Notes: a model not told the origin generated them from the sequence alone. 64,000 nucleotides of DNA from Bradyrhizobium sp. BRP22 (GCF_020194175.1 NZ_JADYVX010000042.1:1-64000), one strand, 5' to 3'. Shown: positions 1 to 8,537, counted from the stretch's first letter. Translations and numbers: made by a program.

Positions 1-48
1 TCTGGAAGGCGGTATGCGTCTTCCGATATCGGCAGCATAGTCAACGCT

Positions 49-1182
49 TTAACATGCCTTCCGGACCTTGGTCCGGGACTTTTTCCGGGACTTTGCAACG
101 CGCTCGACTGCGGCGGCGACGTCCTGGTCCAGCACGTGGGCATAGCGCAGGGTGGACTTGATGTCCCGGTGGTTCATCGCCTTCTGAACTAGCTTCAAAT
201 TGCCGCTGTCGCGCAAGAGCTTGGTCCCGAAGTCATGCCTATAGTCGTGAAAGCGGAAGTCGGTCACGCCGGAGTTGGCACGTATGGCCTGCCAGACAGA
301 TTTCGTGCCGTTGTAGGTCACCGGGTATCGTTGCCCCCTCACTCGACCGATCCGCTTGTTGCCGTACATGGCGACATAGGTGAACACGAACTCTGGATGC
401 TGGCCCTGCAGGGGAAAGAGGATATCCCTGATGCTGTCGGTGATCGGGAACACAACGCGCCGTCCGCCCTTGCCGAGACGTACGACCTGCTTGGTTCCGA
501 AGTTCACTTCCGACCAGCGGAGGGTCACGCATTCCTTGAACCGCATGCCACTGGCCCGAACGAAGGCGAAGAACGGCTCATAGTCGGCGCGCATCGCCGC
601 ATCGAAGGCCGTAGCCTCATTGTCTTGCAATTCTCGGACCCGCTCCTCCGGCTCGGGTAGCAGGAGCTCATCCCACTTCGGTTCGTTCTCGAACACGGCC
701 CCCTCATCCTTCGCGAAACGAAATATCCGCTGCAGGACCTTCGTCGCCGAGCGGTTCACGGTCGCATTCGCGACCAACGGCAGCGCGGCCTCTTGCTCTT
801 TAGTCCGTTTGCCGCGTCGCGAGACCCGATGGCCGCGCCGCCAGGCAACCATTTGCTTTGCCTTGTTGTGATCGATATCGGTGAGCGGCGTCGCTTCGCC
901 GAAATGGTTCACGAGGCGCTCGAGGTTGGTCCACGTAGCGTCTGGGTCGGCATCGTACTGTGCTTCGTCGTTCCATAGGCGGACGACGACATCACCGATC
1001 AGCAGCGATGCCTTGGCCCGTCTGGATGCCTTGATCAGCTTTTTGGCTTTTTCTTTCTCTACGGACTCGAATTTTTCCGCTTCTTTTCGAGCCGTGCATT
1101 CCGTAGATCCGAAAAACCGACGACCACCATGCCGGAAGTCGTATTGGTAGAACGGTGATTTTGGGGTCTTGTAGACTGACAT
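49..1182 (-). CDS. int: Tyrosine site-specific integrase
   Basis: A 377-residue phage integrase that would recombine attP with the host attB. The catalytic set of the tyrosine recombinase family is complete: Arg214 in GMRFKE, His312 and Arg315 in HDYRH, His338 in NHRD and the nucleophile Tyr347 in RYAHV. The N-terminal 180 residues carry the arm-binding and core-binding parts; the Lys/Arg-rich tail (KSRKKSRTKVRK) is unusual but not disabling. It is the last gene of the leftward operon, so it should be expressed with the recombination genes after derepression. Its start overlaps the end of the upstream HTH gene by about 120 bases in another frame. No tRNA gene or att core is visible in the 48 bases beyond its stop. 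Confidence 0.96.
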   Translation of the reverse strand: MSVYKTPKSPFYQYDFRHGGRRFFGSTECTARKEAEKFESVEKEKAKKLIKASRRAKASLLIGDVVVRLWNDEAQYDADPDATWTNLERLVNHFGEATPLTDIDHNKAKQMVAWRRGHRVSRRGKRTKEQEAALPLVANATVNRSATKVLQRIFRFAKDEGAVFENEPKWDELLLPEPEERVRELQDNEATAFDAAMRADYEPFFAFVRASGMRFKECVTLRWSEVNFGTKQVVRLGKGGRRVVFPITDSIRDILFPLQGQHPEFVFTYVAMYGNKRIGRVRGQRYPVTYNGTKSVWQAIRANSGVTDFRFHDYRHDFGTKLLRDSGNLKLVQKAMNHRDIKSTLRYAHVLDQDVAAAVERVAKSRKKSRTKVRKAC

Positions 1183-1400
1183 GCTTCCCGCCTCCGACGG
1201 CGCTCGATGAAGTCGTCGAGATCCGCCTCGGTGAACCGCCGCCGAGGTCGCTTCGAGCCACGCCCCACGAAAATATAGGCGATATCGCCGTCGTGGACCA
1301 AGGCGGCAAGCTGATCCACTGTGATGGTAAGCCGATCGGCGGCTTCCTTCGGGGTCAACAAACGCGCTGTTGCGCGCGCGGACGCGGTCTCGCCGGTCAT
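1059..1400 (-). CDS. Helix-turn-helix protein, excisionase-like
   Basis: A 113-residue protein. Residues 12-60 form a MerR/excisionase-type HTH (LLTPKEAADRLTITVDQLAAL, then a basic wing and FTEADLDDFI). The start is set by an ATGA overlap with the stop of the methyltransferase. The tail is basic and runs into the integrase gene in another frame. Its place directly before the integrase and its HTH type suggest a recombination directionality factor or a small regulator; the sequence alone cannot decide which. Confidence 0.75.
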   Translation of the reverse strand: MTGETASARATARLLTPKEAADRLTITVDQLAALVHDGDIAYIFVGRGSKRPRRRFTEADLDDFIERRRRREACQSTRPQNHRSTNTTSGMVVVGFSDLRNARLEKKRKNSSP

Positions 1401-3154
1401 TCCGCTGCCTCCAGAGCGAACCTGCCGACGTCCGGCTTGCGCTCGAGCTGGTGCCGCGGCCGGTAGTTGGCCTGCACGATCGCCTTGACGAAGCGGCACG
1501 GCACCGAATTGCCGACCATCCGCCCCTGCTCTTCCGCCGTGATGCGGCGCAGCACAGTCCCGTTCTCGGTCTCGCGCGGGATCATGATGTCGATCTTGTA
1601 GTCGGGCGGGAAGGAGTGGGCGTTGAAGCGCTCGCGCGGCGTCAGCATCCGCATGCCGATGTCGATGATCTGGTAGTCCTCGCCCTTGACGGTCACGAGG
1701 CCCATGCGGGCCTTGGCCGTCAGGGTGTGGAGCGGATCGCGAGTGTCCTGATGTTGGCCGCCGCTCTTGTAGAACTTCACGAGGAAAGCGCGGACCTCGG
1801 CCAGGTGGCCGCCCTGCGCGGTGACCGCCGGTACCGGCGCCTGGACCGACGAGCCGCGCCGATCGCTGCCTTTCAGGTTCAGCAGTCCGGCCGACACCAC
1901 AGCTTGCGTGCAGCCCTTTCCGACGATCGTCGAGACCGGCTCGCGCGCGTCATGGCCGGGCTCGAAATAATTGTGCTGGGCGAGGAAGGCGGAGACTACG
2001 CCGAGCGGCGCGGCCCCGCCAGGACGCTTGACGTAGCTGTTGGCCGTTACCGTGTGCAGCGGCTCATCAGCACCGTGCCCGACGCTGTTCTCACGGAACT
2101 TGGTGATGAATGGTGTCACCAGCGAAGCGCCGTTTCCCGTCGGCACCACCACAGTCAAGGGCTTCTCGATCGAAAGGGTGCGCGGCTCTTGTCCATCGCG
2201 CTCGCCGTACCGCGGCACCATGAAGGGCACCACGAGCGCGTGCTCGCCCCGCTTCGCGCCGGTTTGGGTCCGGATCGGCTCGCGAATGCTGTGCGCGCGC
2301 GTGTCGCCGGCATGAGTGACAGGCACGATGAAGGGATCAGCGCTCTCGATCACGTACCGAACGAGTCCCTTGAAGATCCGCGCCAGCGTGTTCGGCTTGA
2401 GCGGCCGCTGCACGCGGATGCCGGTCTCCTTGTAGAGCTGCTTGACCTCCGCCGGCGAGAGGAAGATCGACGGACACGGGATCGACCAGTCGATGACGTG
2501 ATCGGCGGCCGTGCGCCACGGCTTCAGCTCGCCCGACAGCACCTCCTCAGAATCCGGAGCGCCATGCGTGTGCGCCGGCCAGGTGATCGGCTCATCGTCG
2601 CAGCGCGCGATCATCATGAACCGCGTCCGGATGGTCGGGTCGCCGTGGTTGCACATCTTGACGACCTTCCACTCGATGCGCTTGTAGCCTTCCCGCTTCA
2701 GCGCACGAATGAATTTCTGGAACTCCTCGCCCTTGCGATCAGGATCCGGACGGCCGTTCGGCAACAGTGGGCCCCACGTCAGAAACTCCGGCACGTTTTC
2801 AAGGAAGATCACGCGCGGCCTTTGCCAGGCGGGAAGCTGGGCCCAATGCAGCGCCACCCAGGCGAGCCCGCGGATGCGCTTCTCGACCGGCTTTGCGCCC
2901 TTGGCCTTGGAGAAGTGCTTGCAGTCCGGAGACAGCCACAGCATGCCGATCGCACGGCCGGCGGCGGCTTCCGATGGCACCACCTTGAAGATGTTCGAGT
3001 TCAGATGTTGGGTGTTGGGGTGGTTCGCCTTGTGCATGGCGATCGCCACCGCATCGTGGTTGATGGCGATATCGGGCGAGACGCCCAAAGCCATTTCGAT
3101 GCCGGTTGAGACGCCTCCCCCACCTGCAAAACAATCGACGATGATCTCCGTCAT
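1397..3154 (-). CDS. DNA cytosine-5 methyltransferase
   Basis: A 585-residue C5-cytosine methyltransferase. Motif I is DCFAGGGGVSTG (residues 7-18), the catalytic cysteine is Cys78 in SPDCKHF (a variant of the usual PPC), motif VI is ENV (119-121), motif VIII is IRTRFMMIA (about 175-183), and motifs IX-X end in EEQGRMVGNSVP. The target-recognition region lies between about 200 and 500 and is long for the family. It would methylate phage DNA against host restriction. It is a late member of the leftward operon and has an ATGA overlap with the HTH gene. No cognate restriction enzyme is seen nearby, so it is probably an orphan enzyme. Confidence 0.95.
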   Translation of the reverse strand: MTEIIVDCFAGGGGVSTGIEMALGVSPDIAINHDAVAIAMHKANHPNTQHLNSNIFKVVPSEAAAGRAIGMLWLSPDCKHFSKAKGAKPVEKRIRGLAWVALHWAQLPAWQRPRVIFLENVPEFLTWGPLLPNGRPDPDRKGEEFQKFIRALKREGYKRIEWKVVKMCNHGDPTIRTRFMMIARCDDEPITWPAHTHGAPDSEEVLSGELKPWRTAADHVIDWSIPCPSIFLSPAEVKQLYKETGIRVQRPLKPNTLARIFKGLVRYVIESADPFIVPVTHAGDTRAHSIREPIRTQTGAKRGEHALVVPFMVPRYGERDGQEPRTLSIEKPLTVVVPTGNGASLVTPFITKFRENSVGHGADEPLHTVTANSYVKRPGGAAPLGVVSAFLAQHNYFEPGHDAREPVSTIVGKGCTQAVVSAGLLNLKGSDRRGSSVQAPVPAVTAQGGHLAEVRAFLVKFYKSGGQHQDTRDPLHTLTAKARMGLVTVKGEDYQIIDIGMRMLTPRERFNAHSFPPDYKIDIMIPRETENGTVLRRITAEEQGRMVGNSVPCRFVKAIVQANYRPRHQLERKPDVGRFALEAAE

Positions 3155-3161
3155 TCTCCCC

Positions 3162-3329
3162 CTACCCCCTGAACCTCATGATCGCGTTGCGGCTGGTGAC
3201 CGCGGTAAAGCCGTCTTCGAATTTCACGAGACAACTGTTCATCGTGCCGCGCGCGAGCACCGCGCAGCGCTGGCCTTTGCGGCCCATCCGATGCCAGCGA
3301 TAGACGTACGGAAATGCCTCGTCGGTCAT
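3162..3329 (-). CDS. Small conserved phage protein
   Basis: 55 residues, starting MTDEAFPYVYRWHRMGRKGQ. The start is chosen for its ATGA overlap with the ASCH gene. It is basic, has one Cys pair region (CAVLAR, SCLVKF) and looks like a short beta-rich domain that could bind nucleic acid. Proteins of this look are frequent in rhizobial prophages, from memory; no function is known to me. Confidence 0.7.
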   Translation of the reverse strand: MTDEAFPYVYRWHRMGRKGQRCAVLARGTMNSCLVKFEDGFTAVTSRNAIMRFRG

Positions 3330-3772
3330 GCCGTCCACGCTCGCATCCACTTCAGCGGCTCGCAGACCGAGCGGTCAGCCAGCTTCCACTCGAAGATGTC
3401 GAGCTGTCCGTCGACAGGGATCGGATCATTCAGCAGTACAGGATCAGCGAGCACGAACGCCCCGGGGCCGACGAACCACGGGCTATCGCTCTTCGAGACG
3501 TTGTCGACGATGTTGACGTGGCCGATGATAGCCCCGCGAACGAGATCGGCCGGCGGAGGACAGGTGACGCCGAGGTCTGCCATAAAATCGCGGCCATCGG
3601 CGTATTCATCCTGCGTCATGCCCTTCGAGGCTAGGATGGCGACGCGCCCGCGGAATCGCCAATCCTTCTTCCAGTGCTTCCAGCTACGGTTCTCAACGTC
3701 CTTGCCGTGGAAGATCGCGTAGGCCCACGGCTGGCGGACAGCGAGGGCAACGCGGGGAAGAGTGGTCGTCAT
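3326..3772 (-). CDS. ASCH-domain protein
   Basis: 148 residues with an ASCH (PUA-like) fold: the opening ALAVRQPWAYAIFHGKDVENRSW followed by RGRVAILASK is the typical ASCH signature. ASCH domains are predicted RNA or modified-nucleotide binders. The start at the ATGA overlap with the upstream small gene is preferred over an in-frame ATG five codons earlier. In this operon it sits next to a DNA methyltransferase, but a direct partnership is only a guess. Confidence 0.85.
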   Translation of the reverse strand: MTTTLPRVALAVRQPWAYAIFHGKDVENRSWKHWKKDWRFRGRVAILASKGMTQDEYADGRDFMADLGVTCPPPADLVRGAIIGHVNIVDNVSKSDSPWFVGPGAFVLADPVLLNDPIPVDGQLDIFEWKLADRSVCEPLKWMRAWTA

Positions 3773-3957
3773 GGCTTGCGCCTCCACTCGAACTTGAAGC
3801 CCCTCACCATGTCCGCGCGCACGAGAGCATCAATCTCTTCATCGGTGGCGCTGTCGGGGACCTTGACCTCGCCGTGCGTCCGCAAGGCGCTTGAGACGCC
3901 GACATAGGTGGCGCGAGCCTTCCAGGCGACGGTTATTTGCTTACCCTGCTCGCTCAC
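3769..3957 (-). CDS. Small hypothetical protein
   Basis: 62 residues from a GTG start (SEQGKQITVAWKARATYVG). The GTG lies in a GTGA overlap with the upstream gene stop, matching the coupling seen along this operon; an ATG six codons earlier would lie inside that gene. It contains a short beta segment and an acidic helix (DEEIDALVRADMV). Function unknown. Confidence 0.65.
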   Translation of the reverse strand: MSEQGKQITVAWKARATYVGVSSALRTHGEVKVPDSATDEEIDALVRADMVRGFKFEWRRKP

Positions 3958-4421
3958 GCTGCCCTCCTCTGCCATAGCGCGTCGTACGAAAGCCCAAGCA
4001 TGTGCTCCACTTCGTGGACGAGCCCCGCGCTCTCCATGCCAGGGATGATCTCTTCGCAGATGACGGTGATGGCCGCGTCGAGGTAGCGCTTGAAGTCGTC
4101 GCTATCCATTCGCTCGAACGAGGTCGAAGCGACGCGCGTCACCATCCTGTTGTCGTGAAACTCGATGTGCTCGACATAGCCGAGCTTGATCTTGAGCCAG
4201 AAGTGGAGCTGTTCAGCGGCCCGGTAGAACTCTTGGTTTTCGACGACGACTCCGAGCAGCTTCCAATAGAATCGGTTTTGGAGGATGCTGCGCTTGCTCG
4301 CCGAGGTCAGCTTGGCGACGAACTCCTTGCCCTGCGGGAGACCGTCGATCAGTTCCTGATCGCCAGCCGTTCCCGGTACCAGATGCGTGCCCTGGACGCG
4401 AATGAGCAACTCCGTCGCCAT
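3954..4421 (-). CDS. DUF1367/NinB-like phage protein
   Basis: 155 residues. The middle (SKRSILQNRFYWKLLGVVVEN) and the later STSFERMDSDDFKRYLDAAI segment resemble the phage DUF1367 family and, more weakly, NinB-type recombination proteins that bind single-stranded DNA. Both are usual in early operons beside annealing proteins, which fits RecT two genes upstream. It starts one base into the stop of the Gp37/Gp68 gene (TGATG). The family call rests on motif recall only. Confidence 0.6.
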   Translation of the reverse strand: MATELLIRVQGTHLVPGTAGDQELIDGLPQGKEFVAKLTSASKRSILQNRFYWKLLGVVVENQEFYRAAEQLHFWLKIKLGYVEHIEFHDNRMVTRVASTSFERMDSDDFKRYLDAAITVICEEIIPGMESAGLVHEVEHMLGLSYDALWQRRAA

Positions 4422-5173
4422 CAGGTCGCCCTCGGAAATTCACGCACCATCAGGTCTGGCGGGATCTCGCTCTTGCCGTTGGTCTGCTTGAAGTAAAAGG
4501 CGACACCGCGCGGCTTGCATTCGTCACGCAGGTCACGTGCCCATTGCAGGTCCATCTCGCGACCTTCGCGCACGCGATCCTCGCCACCGCAGATGATCCA
4601 GTTGGGAAAAGAACGGTGCCCGATCTTCAGCGGGCCGAGCGCTGGCTCATAGCTGACGAAGTGGACGGACGCCGGCACGTCCTGAAGGTAATTCATCCGC
4701 CGGTCGTATTCGGTCTGGTTCTCGGCGGTGACGCCGACCCAAATGTGCGAGGGGAGTCCCGGCTGCCATACGCGCGGGATCATATCCATGATGTTCTGTG
4801 GACGCTTGGTCAGCAGCAGCCAGTCGAGTTCTGGCGTGTCGCGGATCACCTGCCAAAGGCGCTCGCGCCATTCCTGGGGCGCCTGGTTGTCGAAGACGTC
4901 GGCGAGGCTGGCGCAGAACACCCTTGGCCGGAACCGAGAAGCTTCACTGTAGTTCGACGGCGGAGCGTGCTGCGCCTGCTTGGCCCATTTATACGGCTTG
5001 CGCCAGTTGGTGTCGGATGCCAGCCGTCGCGGGTGGTTACCCCACTGCACGAGGCCAGAGCGCTTCGCCCATGTCTCGGCATAGCAGAAATCGCATGCGC
5101 GCGAGATCGCCGTGCATCCGAACCACGGATTGAATGTGTGCGTGGCCCACTCGATTTTGGTGTTCTCAGCCAT
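4421..5173 (-). CDS. Phage Gp37/Gp68 (DUF5131) family three-Cys protein
   Basis: 250 residues beginning MAENTKIEWATHTFNPWFGC. The cysteine cluster GCTAISRACDFCYAE (C-x6-C-x2-CY) is the mark of DUF5131, a TIM-barrel-like family that resembles radical SAM enzymes and is called the three-Cys-motif protein. Later segments LLTKRP, WVGVTAENQ and WIICGGE are family blocks. The real start is the ATG at 5173, which overlaps the upstream gene by eight bases; a much longer frame upstream is a shadow of that gene. The biochemical role of the family in phages is not established. The usual partner TcmP was not seen here. Confidence 0.88.
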   Translation of the reverse strand: MAENTKIEWATHTFNPWFGCTAISRACDFCYAETWAKRSGLVQWGNHPRRLASDTNWRKPYKWAKQAQHAPPSNYSEASRFRPRVFCASLADVFDNQAPQEWRERLWQVIRDTPELDWLLLTKRPQNIMDMIPRVWQPGLPSHIWVGVTAENQTEYDRRMNYLQDVPASVHFVSYEPALGPLKIGHRSFPNWIICGGEDRVREGREMDLQWARDLRDECKPRGVAFYFKQTNGKSEIPPDLMVREFPRAT

Positions 5174-5621
5174 CGGCGAGGCTCGCAAAGGTGTGGCAGG
5201 TAAAAATGATGGCCCGCATGTGCTCGACGTTCGGCGAGGCGTCGTAGAGCGCGATGCAGGTCTTGAGCGGATCAATGCCGATGCGCGCGTAGAAGGCGAT
5301 CTCGTTGCCCTTGTGCTGGGCGTCGGGCGCGTCCTGATGGCAGGACTGGCAAAGCGGGAGCGTCCAGGCATCGTCCGGCTTGGCCTGCATCCCTGGATTG
5401 GGCTTGCCGATCTCGGCGCAAGCGAAGCGCACATGCGCGGCGACGCCCGCGGGATCTCGGCGGCACTGCGGGTTGACGCACGGCAACTGCCGGATAGCCT
5501 CGAGATGCGCGTTGTCGCGCGCCCTGCCGTGCTTCGGCTTGACCGGCTTGGTCTTGGTCTCGCGCCGGCCGCCCTTCAGGAGGCTCCCGATCGGCGCGAC
5601 ATTGGCGATGCGCTGGGCCAC
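5166..5621 (-). CDS. DUF968-like zinc/HNH-type phage protein
   Basis: 151 residues from a GTG that overlaps the RecT stop (TAGTG). The core has paired cysteines (LPCVNPQCRRDP), AHVRFA, a G-x-Q-x-KPDD segment and PLCQSCH, ending with FYARIGIDP. This order matches phage DUF968 proteins, which are thought to be HNH-like zinc nucleases or Holliday-junction-associated factors. The position right after RecT supports a role in recombination or DNA processing. The catalytic assignment is inferred. Confidence 0.7.
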   Translation of the reverse strand: MAQRIANVAPIGSLLKGGRRETKTKPVKPKHGRARDNAHLEAIRQLPCVNPQCRRDPAGVAAHVRFACAEIGKPNPGMQAKPDDAWTLPLCQSCHQDAPDAQHKGNEIAFYARIGIDPLKTCIALYDASPNVEHMRAIIFTCHTFASLADG

Positions 5622-6922
5622 TATTCCGCCTCGCTGATGCGCTGGAAGGCATCCATCACGAGCTGCTGCGAGCGCGCCCAATCGGATTTCGAGGCCCTGC
5701 CCTTCATCGGGGTCTGGTGCTTGTTCTGCACCGCGGCCAACTGCTCGGTGTCCTCGCAGCCGGAGAGAGCGTCGCCCAAGCCCTTCAGCCAATCCTCGAC
5801 GTTGAAGGGCTCTCCTTCCTTCGGCTCGGCCGTCCGGCGAAGGTACGGCGGAATGTCCAGCGGGTGCTGTTCCGACTTCATCGGCTTATCGCCGGGGAAA
5901 CCATCATCGACATCCACCACCTTCTGGTAGTGCACTCCTTCCACCGTGACAGTCTCGCCGCCGCGGGAGTCGCTGACGACCTTCGCCGGCTTCTGATCGG
6001 ATTGAGGCGGCGGCGCCGGGGGCTGATCAGTCGCCGCCGCCTCTGGCGTGGCCGAGGCCGGTTCGGTCCACTCGACTTCCGTCGTGTCGTGCCGACCAGC
6101 TTCAGCAACTTCTTCAACCGTCTGAGCCGCGGACTGCGCGTTCGCCAGCTCCTCGGCGCGGTCAATCTCGTCCTGGGTAACAGGCGCACTCGCCTCATGC
6201 GTGATCCGGGCAGCGGGCGGCGCCGGCGGCTCCTCGTTCACGAGGCGCGCCTGCTGGGCGCGATGGCTCGCGTTCAGATCCTCCATTTCATCGTCGGAGT
6301 AGACGCCGAGCATCAAGCCAGGCGCATACACGCGACCCCACTCGCGCGCGCCGCGATAACGCAGCATCCGCTTGTGGCCGCCCTTCGCGTCCCATGGCGA
6401 ACCGCGGCCCGTCGTTTTCCACTCACCGACAGTGCCGTCGATCTCCTTCGGACGGCCCTTGGAATCTAGAACCGGCTTGCCGTTGACGGCGCCCGAGACG
6501 ACCACCCTCATGGCGTCGCCAAGCCCCGTGATCTCGTATTCGAGTTCGACGCCGAGCTTGCCTTCCAGAACTGCCGCGATCAGCTTGCCCTCATAGCAGA
6601 GCTTGCCGTGAACGACGGAGACGCACTGCGCCACTGCGAACGGGTCCATGTTCCAGCGCACAGCCTGATTGACCACCAGAAAGCAGTTGGCCGTCACCAC
6701 ATCGATCGGGAGCGGCACCAACTTGCCCTCGTCGTCCTTCTCAAAGCAGAGCGAGTGGGGAATCAGGTTTGAGCGCGCCATCACGGTCGCGATGCGCTGC
6801 ATGTGCTCGAACCGGGCGGTATCGAGGACGGCGATCGGATCGGAGACGACGCGGACTTCCTGCCTGCGGACCGGAGCCAGCGCGGTTGCGCTGGACTGAT
6901 CGATAGTGGCGACTTGGTTCAT
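5621..6922 (-). CDS. recT: RecT-family single-strand annealing protein
   Basis: 433 residues. The annealing core spans about residues 35-230, with ANCFLVVNQAVRWNMDPFAVAQ, SVVHGKLCYEGKLIAA and MLRYRGAREWGRVYAPG, all standard RecT blocks, ending at GVYSDDE. The C-terminal 190 residues are acidic, Pro/Ala-rich and probably disordered, with a final helical segment. RecT pairs complementary single strands in phage recombination and replication. It has an ATGA overlap with the gene upstream and a GAGGG ribosome site. No obvious RecE/YqaJ exonuclease is present next to it. Confidence 0.92.
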   Translation of the reverse strand: MNQVATIDQSSATALAPVRRQEVRVVSDPIAVLDTARFEHMQRIATVMARSNLIPHSLCFEKDDEGKLVPLPIDVVTANCFLVVNQAVRWNMDPFAVAQCVSVVHGKLCYEGKLIAAVLEGKLGVELEYEITGLGDAMRVVVSGAVNGKPVLDSKGRPKEIDGTVGEWKTTGRGSPWDAKGGHKRMLRYRGAREWGRVYAPGLMLGVYSDDEMEDLNASHRAQQARLVNEEPPAPPAARITHEASAPVTQDEIDRAEELANAQSAAQTVEEVAEAGRHDTTEVEWTEPASATPEAAATDQPPAPPPQSDQKPAKVVSDSRGGETVTVEGVHYQKVVDVDDGFPGDKPMKSEQHPLDIPPYLRRTAEPKEGEPFNVEDWLKGLGDALSGCEDTEQLAAVQNKHQTPMKGRASKSDWARSQQLVMDAFQRISEAE

Positions 6923-7860
6923 GCTGCCCTCTTGTCAGATTTGACGACACAGCCCGGGAGGGCCACCTGCTTCTTCGCCGCGTCGTCCGCGATCTCCTGC
7001 AGGAGAGCGACGAGACGCGGGTGATCCTTCAGGCTCTCAAGAAGCTTGGCCTTGTCCGTAATCTCCGCGAAGAAATAGGTGCGGAGGCCCGTCGAGCGCT
7101 TCGACGAGCCGGAAGTGACGCGGACCTGCGGCGCCTCCTCGAGCGATTTGCCAGAGGTGATCGCAGCGACCTTCGCGGCCTCGGCCTCCTGCGCCTTCTT
7201 TGTCAGCCAGGGCGTCACGACAACGGCCTTGAGCCGTTTCTTCAGATCCTCGGCGCGATCACGCAGGCCGAACCACTTCTTGTCGACGGTGCGGCCGGCT
7301 TCGAGATGCGGCGCCTTCTCCTTCTTGTGCAGATCGACGATCTTGTTCTGCAGCTCGCCAAAGGTGTTGGCCAGGTCTGATGCCTGATCGGCGATGGCCT
7401 GTTCTGAGGCAGCGCCCGCCTTCATCATGCGTTCGGCTTCGCGCGCCAGATCGTCGATACGCTCTTGGATGGACTCGACCGTATCCTCGACCGGCGCATT
7501 GTTGTGGCCGATGACAACCTCATTCAGGTCCGGCCACGAGCCACCATTGCGAATTGAGGTGTAGAGTTCGTGCGTGATCGGCCGCTCGCAGACATAAGTC
7601 CACATCTCGCGGGCGCGAATGTCATCGACCGGTCTACCGTCGTAGTGGCAGCAAAGCGTGCCGTCATCCTTGTACCAGTAGGCGACGGTGTAGAACGCCA
7701 CCTGCCCGGTCTGCTTATCCTTGCGACGCGAGCGATAGAACCCGGTCATGGGTTCGTCAGCGGTCTTGTGACCGAACACGCCCTTCAACGCGTTACGCCA
7801 CCAATCCCAAGGATCGGCGGGCGGAATGATGCTGACCTTCTCCAATGCAGCGGTGCTCAC
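6919..7860 (-). CDS. Coiled-coil protein of the recombination module
   Basis: 313 residues from a GTG start. It has an N-terminal globular part (WDWWRNALKGVFG, FYTVAYWYKDDGTLCCHYDGRPV), a long charged coiled coil (about 125-245), and a C-terminal block RTYFFAEITDKAKLLESLK ending in PGCVV. The C-terminal layout resembles phage proteins encoded next to RecT, but it shows no PD-(D/E)XK nuclease motif that I can recognise. It lies immediately upstream of recT with a four-base overlap, so a helper role in annealing or replication is plausible. Function unproven. Confidence 0.75.
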   Translation of the reverse strand: MSTAALEKVSIIPPADPWDWWRNALKGVFGHKTADEPMTGFYRSRRKDKQTGQVAFYTVAYWYKDDGTLCCHYDGRPVDDIRAREMWTYVCERPITHELYTSIRNGGSWPDLNEVVIGHNNAPVEDTVESIQERIDDLAREAERMMKAGAASEQAIADQASDLANTFGELQNKIVDLHKKEKAPHLEAGRTVDKKWFGLRDRAEDLKKRLKAVVVTPWLTKKAQEAEAAKVAAITSGKSLEEAPQVRVTSGSSKRSTGLRTYFFAEITDKAKLLESLKDHPRLVALLQEIADDAAKKQVALPGCVVKSDKRAA

Positions 7861-7991
7861 AGCGGCGTCCCCCCATGTTCGGTAGGTTCGAAATCGGAGA
7901 GCAGCGCGCGGTCGCTCATCCAGGCGTAGACGATCAAGCCGCCGAGCACGGCGCCGACGCAGATCAGTCCAATTGCGAGAAAGAGGTCCAT
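7857..7991 (-). CDS. Small single-pass membrane protein
   Basis: 44 residues: MDLFLAIGLICVGAVLGGLIV forms one transmembrane helix, followed by a short hydrophilic tail. It ends with a GTGA overlap onto the next gene and begins just after the preceding gene stops, so it fits the operon exactly. It would sit in the inner membrane. Function unknown. Confidence 0.7.
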   Translation of the reverse strand: MDLFLAIGLICVGAVLGGLIVYAWMSDRALLSDFEPTEHGGTPL

Positions 7992-7995
7992 CGCC

Positions 7996-8460
7996 CTACT
8001 CCGCAGCCTGAGCGTAAACAGGAGACGTCGTCAGCGCGTCGACGACGCCAGCGAAGCGCGCGTCGTCGCCGAAGCGGCGGTACCAGCGCAGAAACAGTCG
8101 GGCCTGCGCGAGACGACGTTCGTGATTAGGATTGCGAGTTGGAAAGCCGGAGCGCTCGCGGCGGCGCCGGTCGCGAATCTCCGCTTGATAGCTGCGTTCG
8201 ATCTCGGCGAGCGCGCCGGTGACGTTGACCGGGCATTGCATGGCGATCGAGCCGAAGTCGCAGACGTTCTTGATGTCGCCGGCACCGCGGCGGATCGCGC
8301 GCTCGACGGCGAGCTTGTGATCGTTGACGCGCCGGTTGTTGCCGAACGCTGCGTTGATGGCGGCGATCCCCGCCTCGATGGCGCCGCCGGCACGGCCGCG
8401 CTCAAAAGCGCCTGCTGCCCAGGCTTGAACCCGATCTTCCCGTGGAATGAAATTGGACAT
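7996..8460 (-). CDS. Hypothetical early protein, first gene of the leftward operon
   Basis: 154 residues, basic (RDRRRRERSGF) and helical, with two cysteines (NVCDFGSIAMQC). A strong ribosome site (GGAGG) precedes the ATG. It is the first gene after the leftward operator pair at 8492-8537, so it should be the first product of that operon, the position of lambda N. No antitermination motif is clear, although the arginine-rich stretch would suit RNA binding. Function unknown. Confidence 0.7.
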   Translation of the reverse strand: MSNFIPREDRVQAWAAGAFERGRAGGAIEAGIAAINAAFGNNRRVNDHKLAVERAIRRGAGDIKNVCDFGSIAMQCPVNVTGALAEIERSYQAEIRDRRRRERSGFPTRNPNHERRLAQARLFLRWYRRFGDDARFAGVVDALTTSPVYAQAAE

Positions 8461-8491
8461 GGTCCGCCTCCGTGATGACGCGGACCAATTT

Positions 8492-8537
8492 GTAGCGAAT
8501 ATCGCTACATGTCAATCTCTGTAGCGATTACAGCTAC
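8492..8537. promoter_or_regulatory. Left operator pair of the phage repressor
   Basis: Two 17-bp inverted repeats: GTAGCGA-ATA-TCGCTAC at 8492-8508 (perfect arms) and GTAGCGA-TTA-CAGCTAC at 8521-8537 (two mismatches in the right arm). Centre spacing is 29 bp. The same word occurs three times between repressor and cro. Their place just upstream of the first leftward gene makes them the candidate OL that controls the leftward early operon. Confidence 0.85.

Noticed and set aside
1..48. Attachment site core or tRNA gene next to the integrase
   Set aside because: No tRNA-like fold, and no direct repeat of this stretch was found by eye in the right flank. attL may lie left of the window.
1370..3109. 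A 579-codon open frame on the plus strand opposite the C5 methyltransferase
   Set aside because: It is the antisense shadow of a GC-rich gene with all methyltransferase motifs. Its translation is Arg/Ala/Leu-rich, and it has no ribosome site or recognisable domain.
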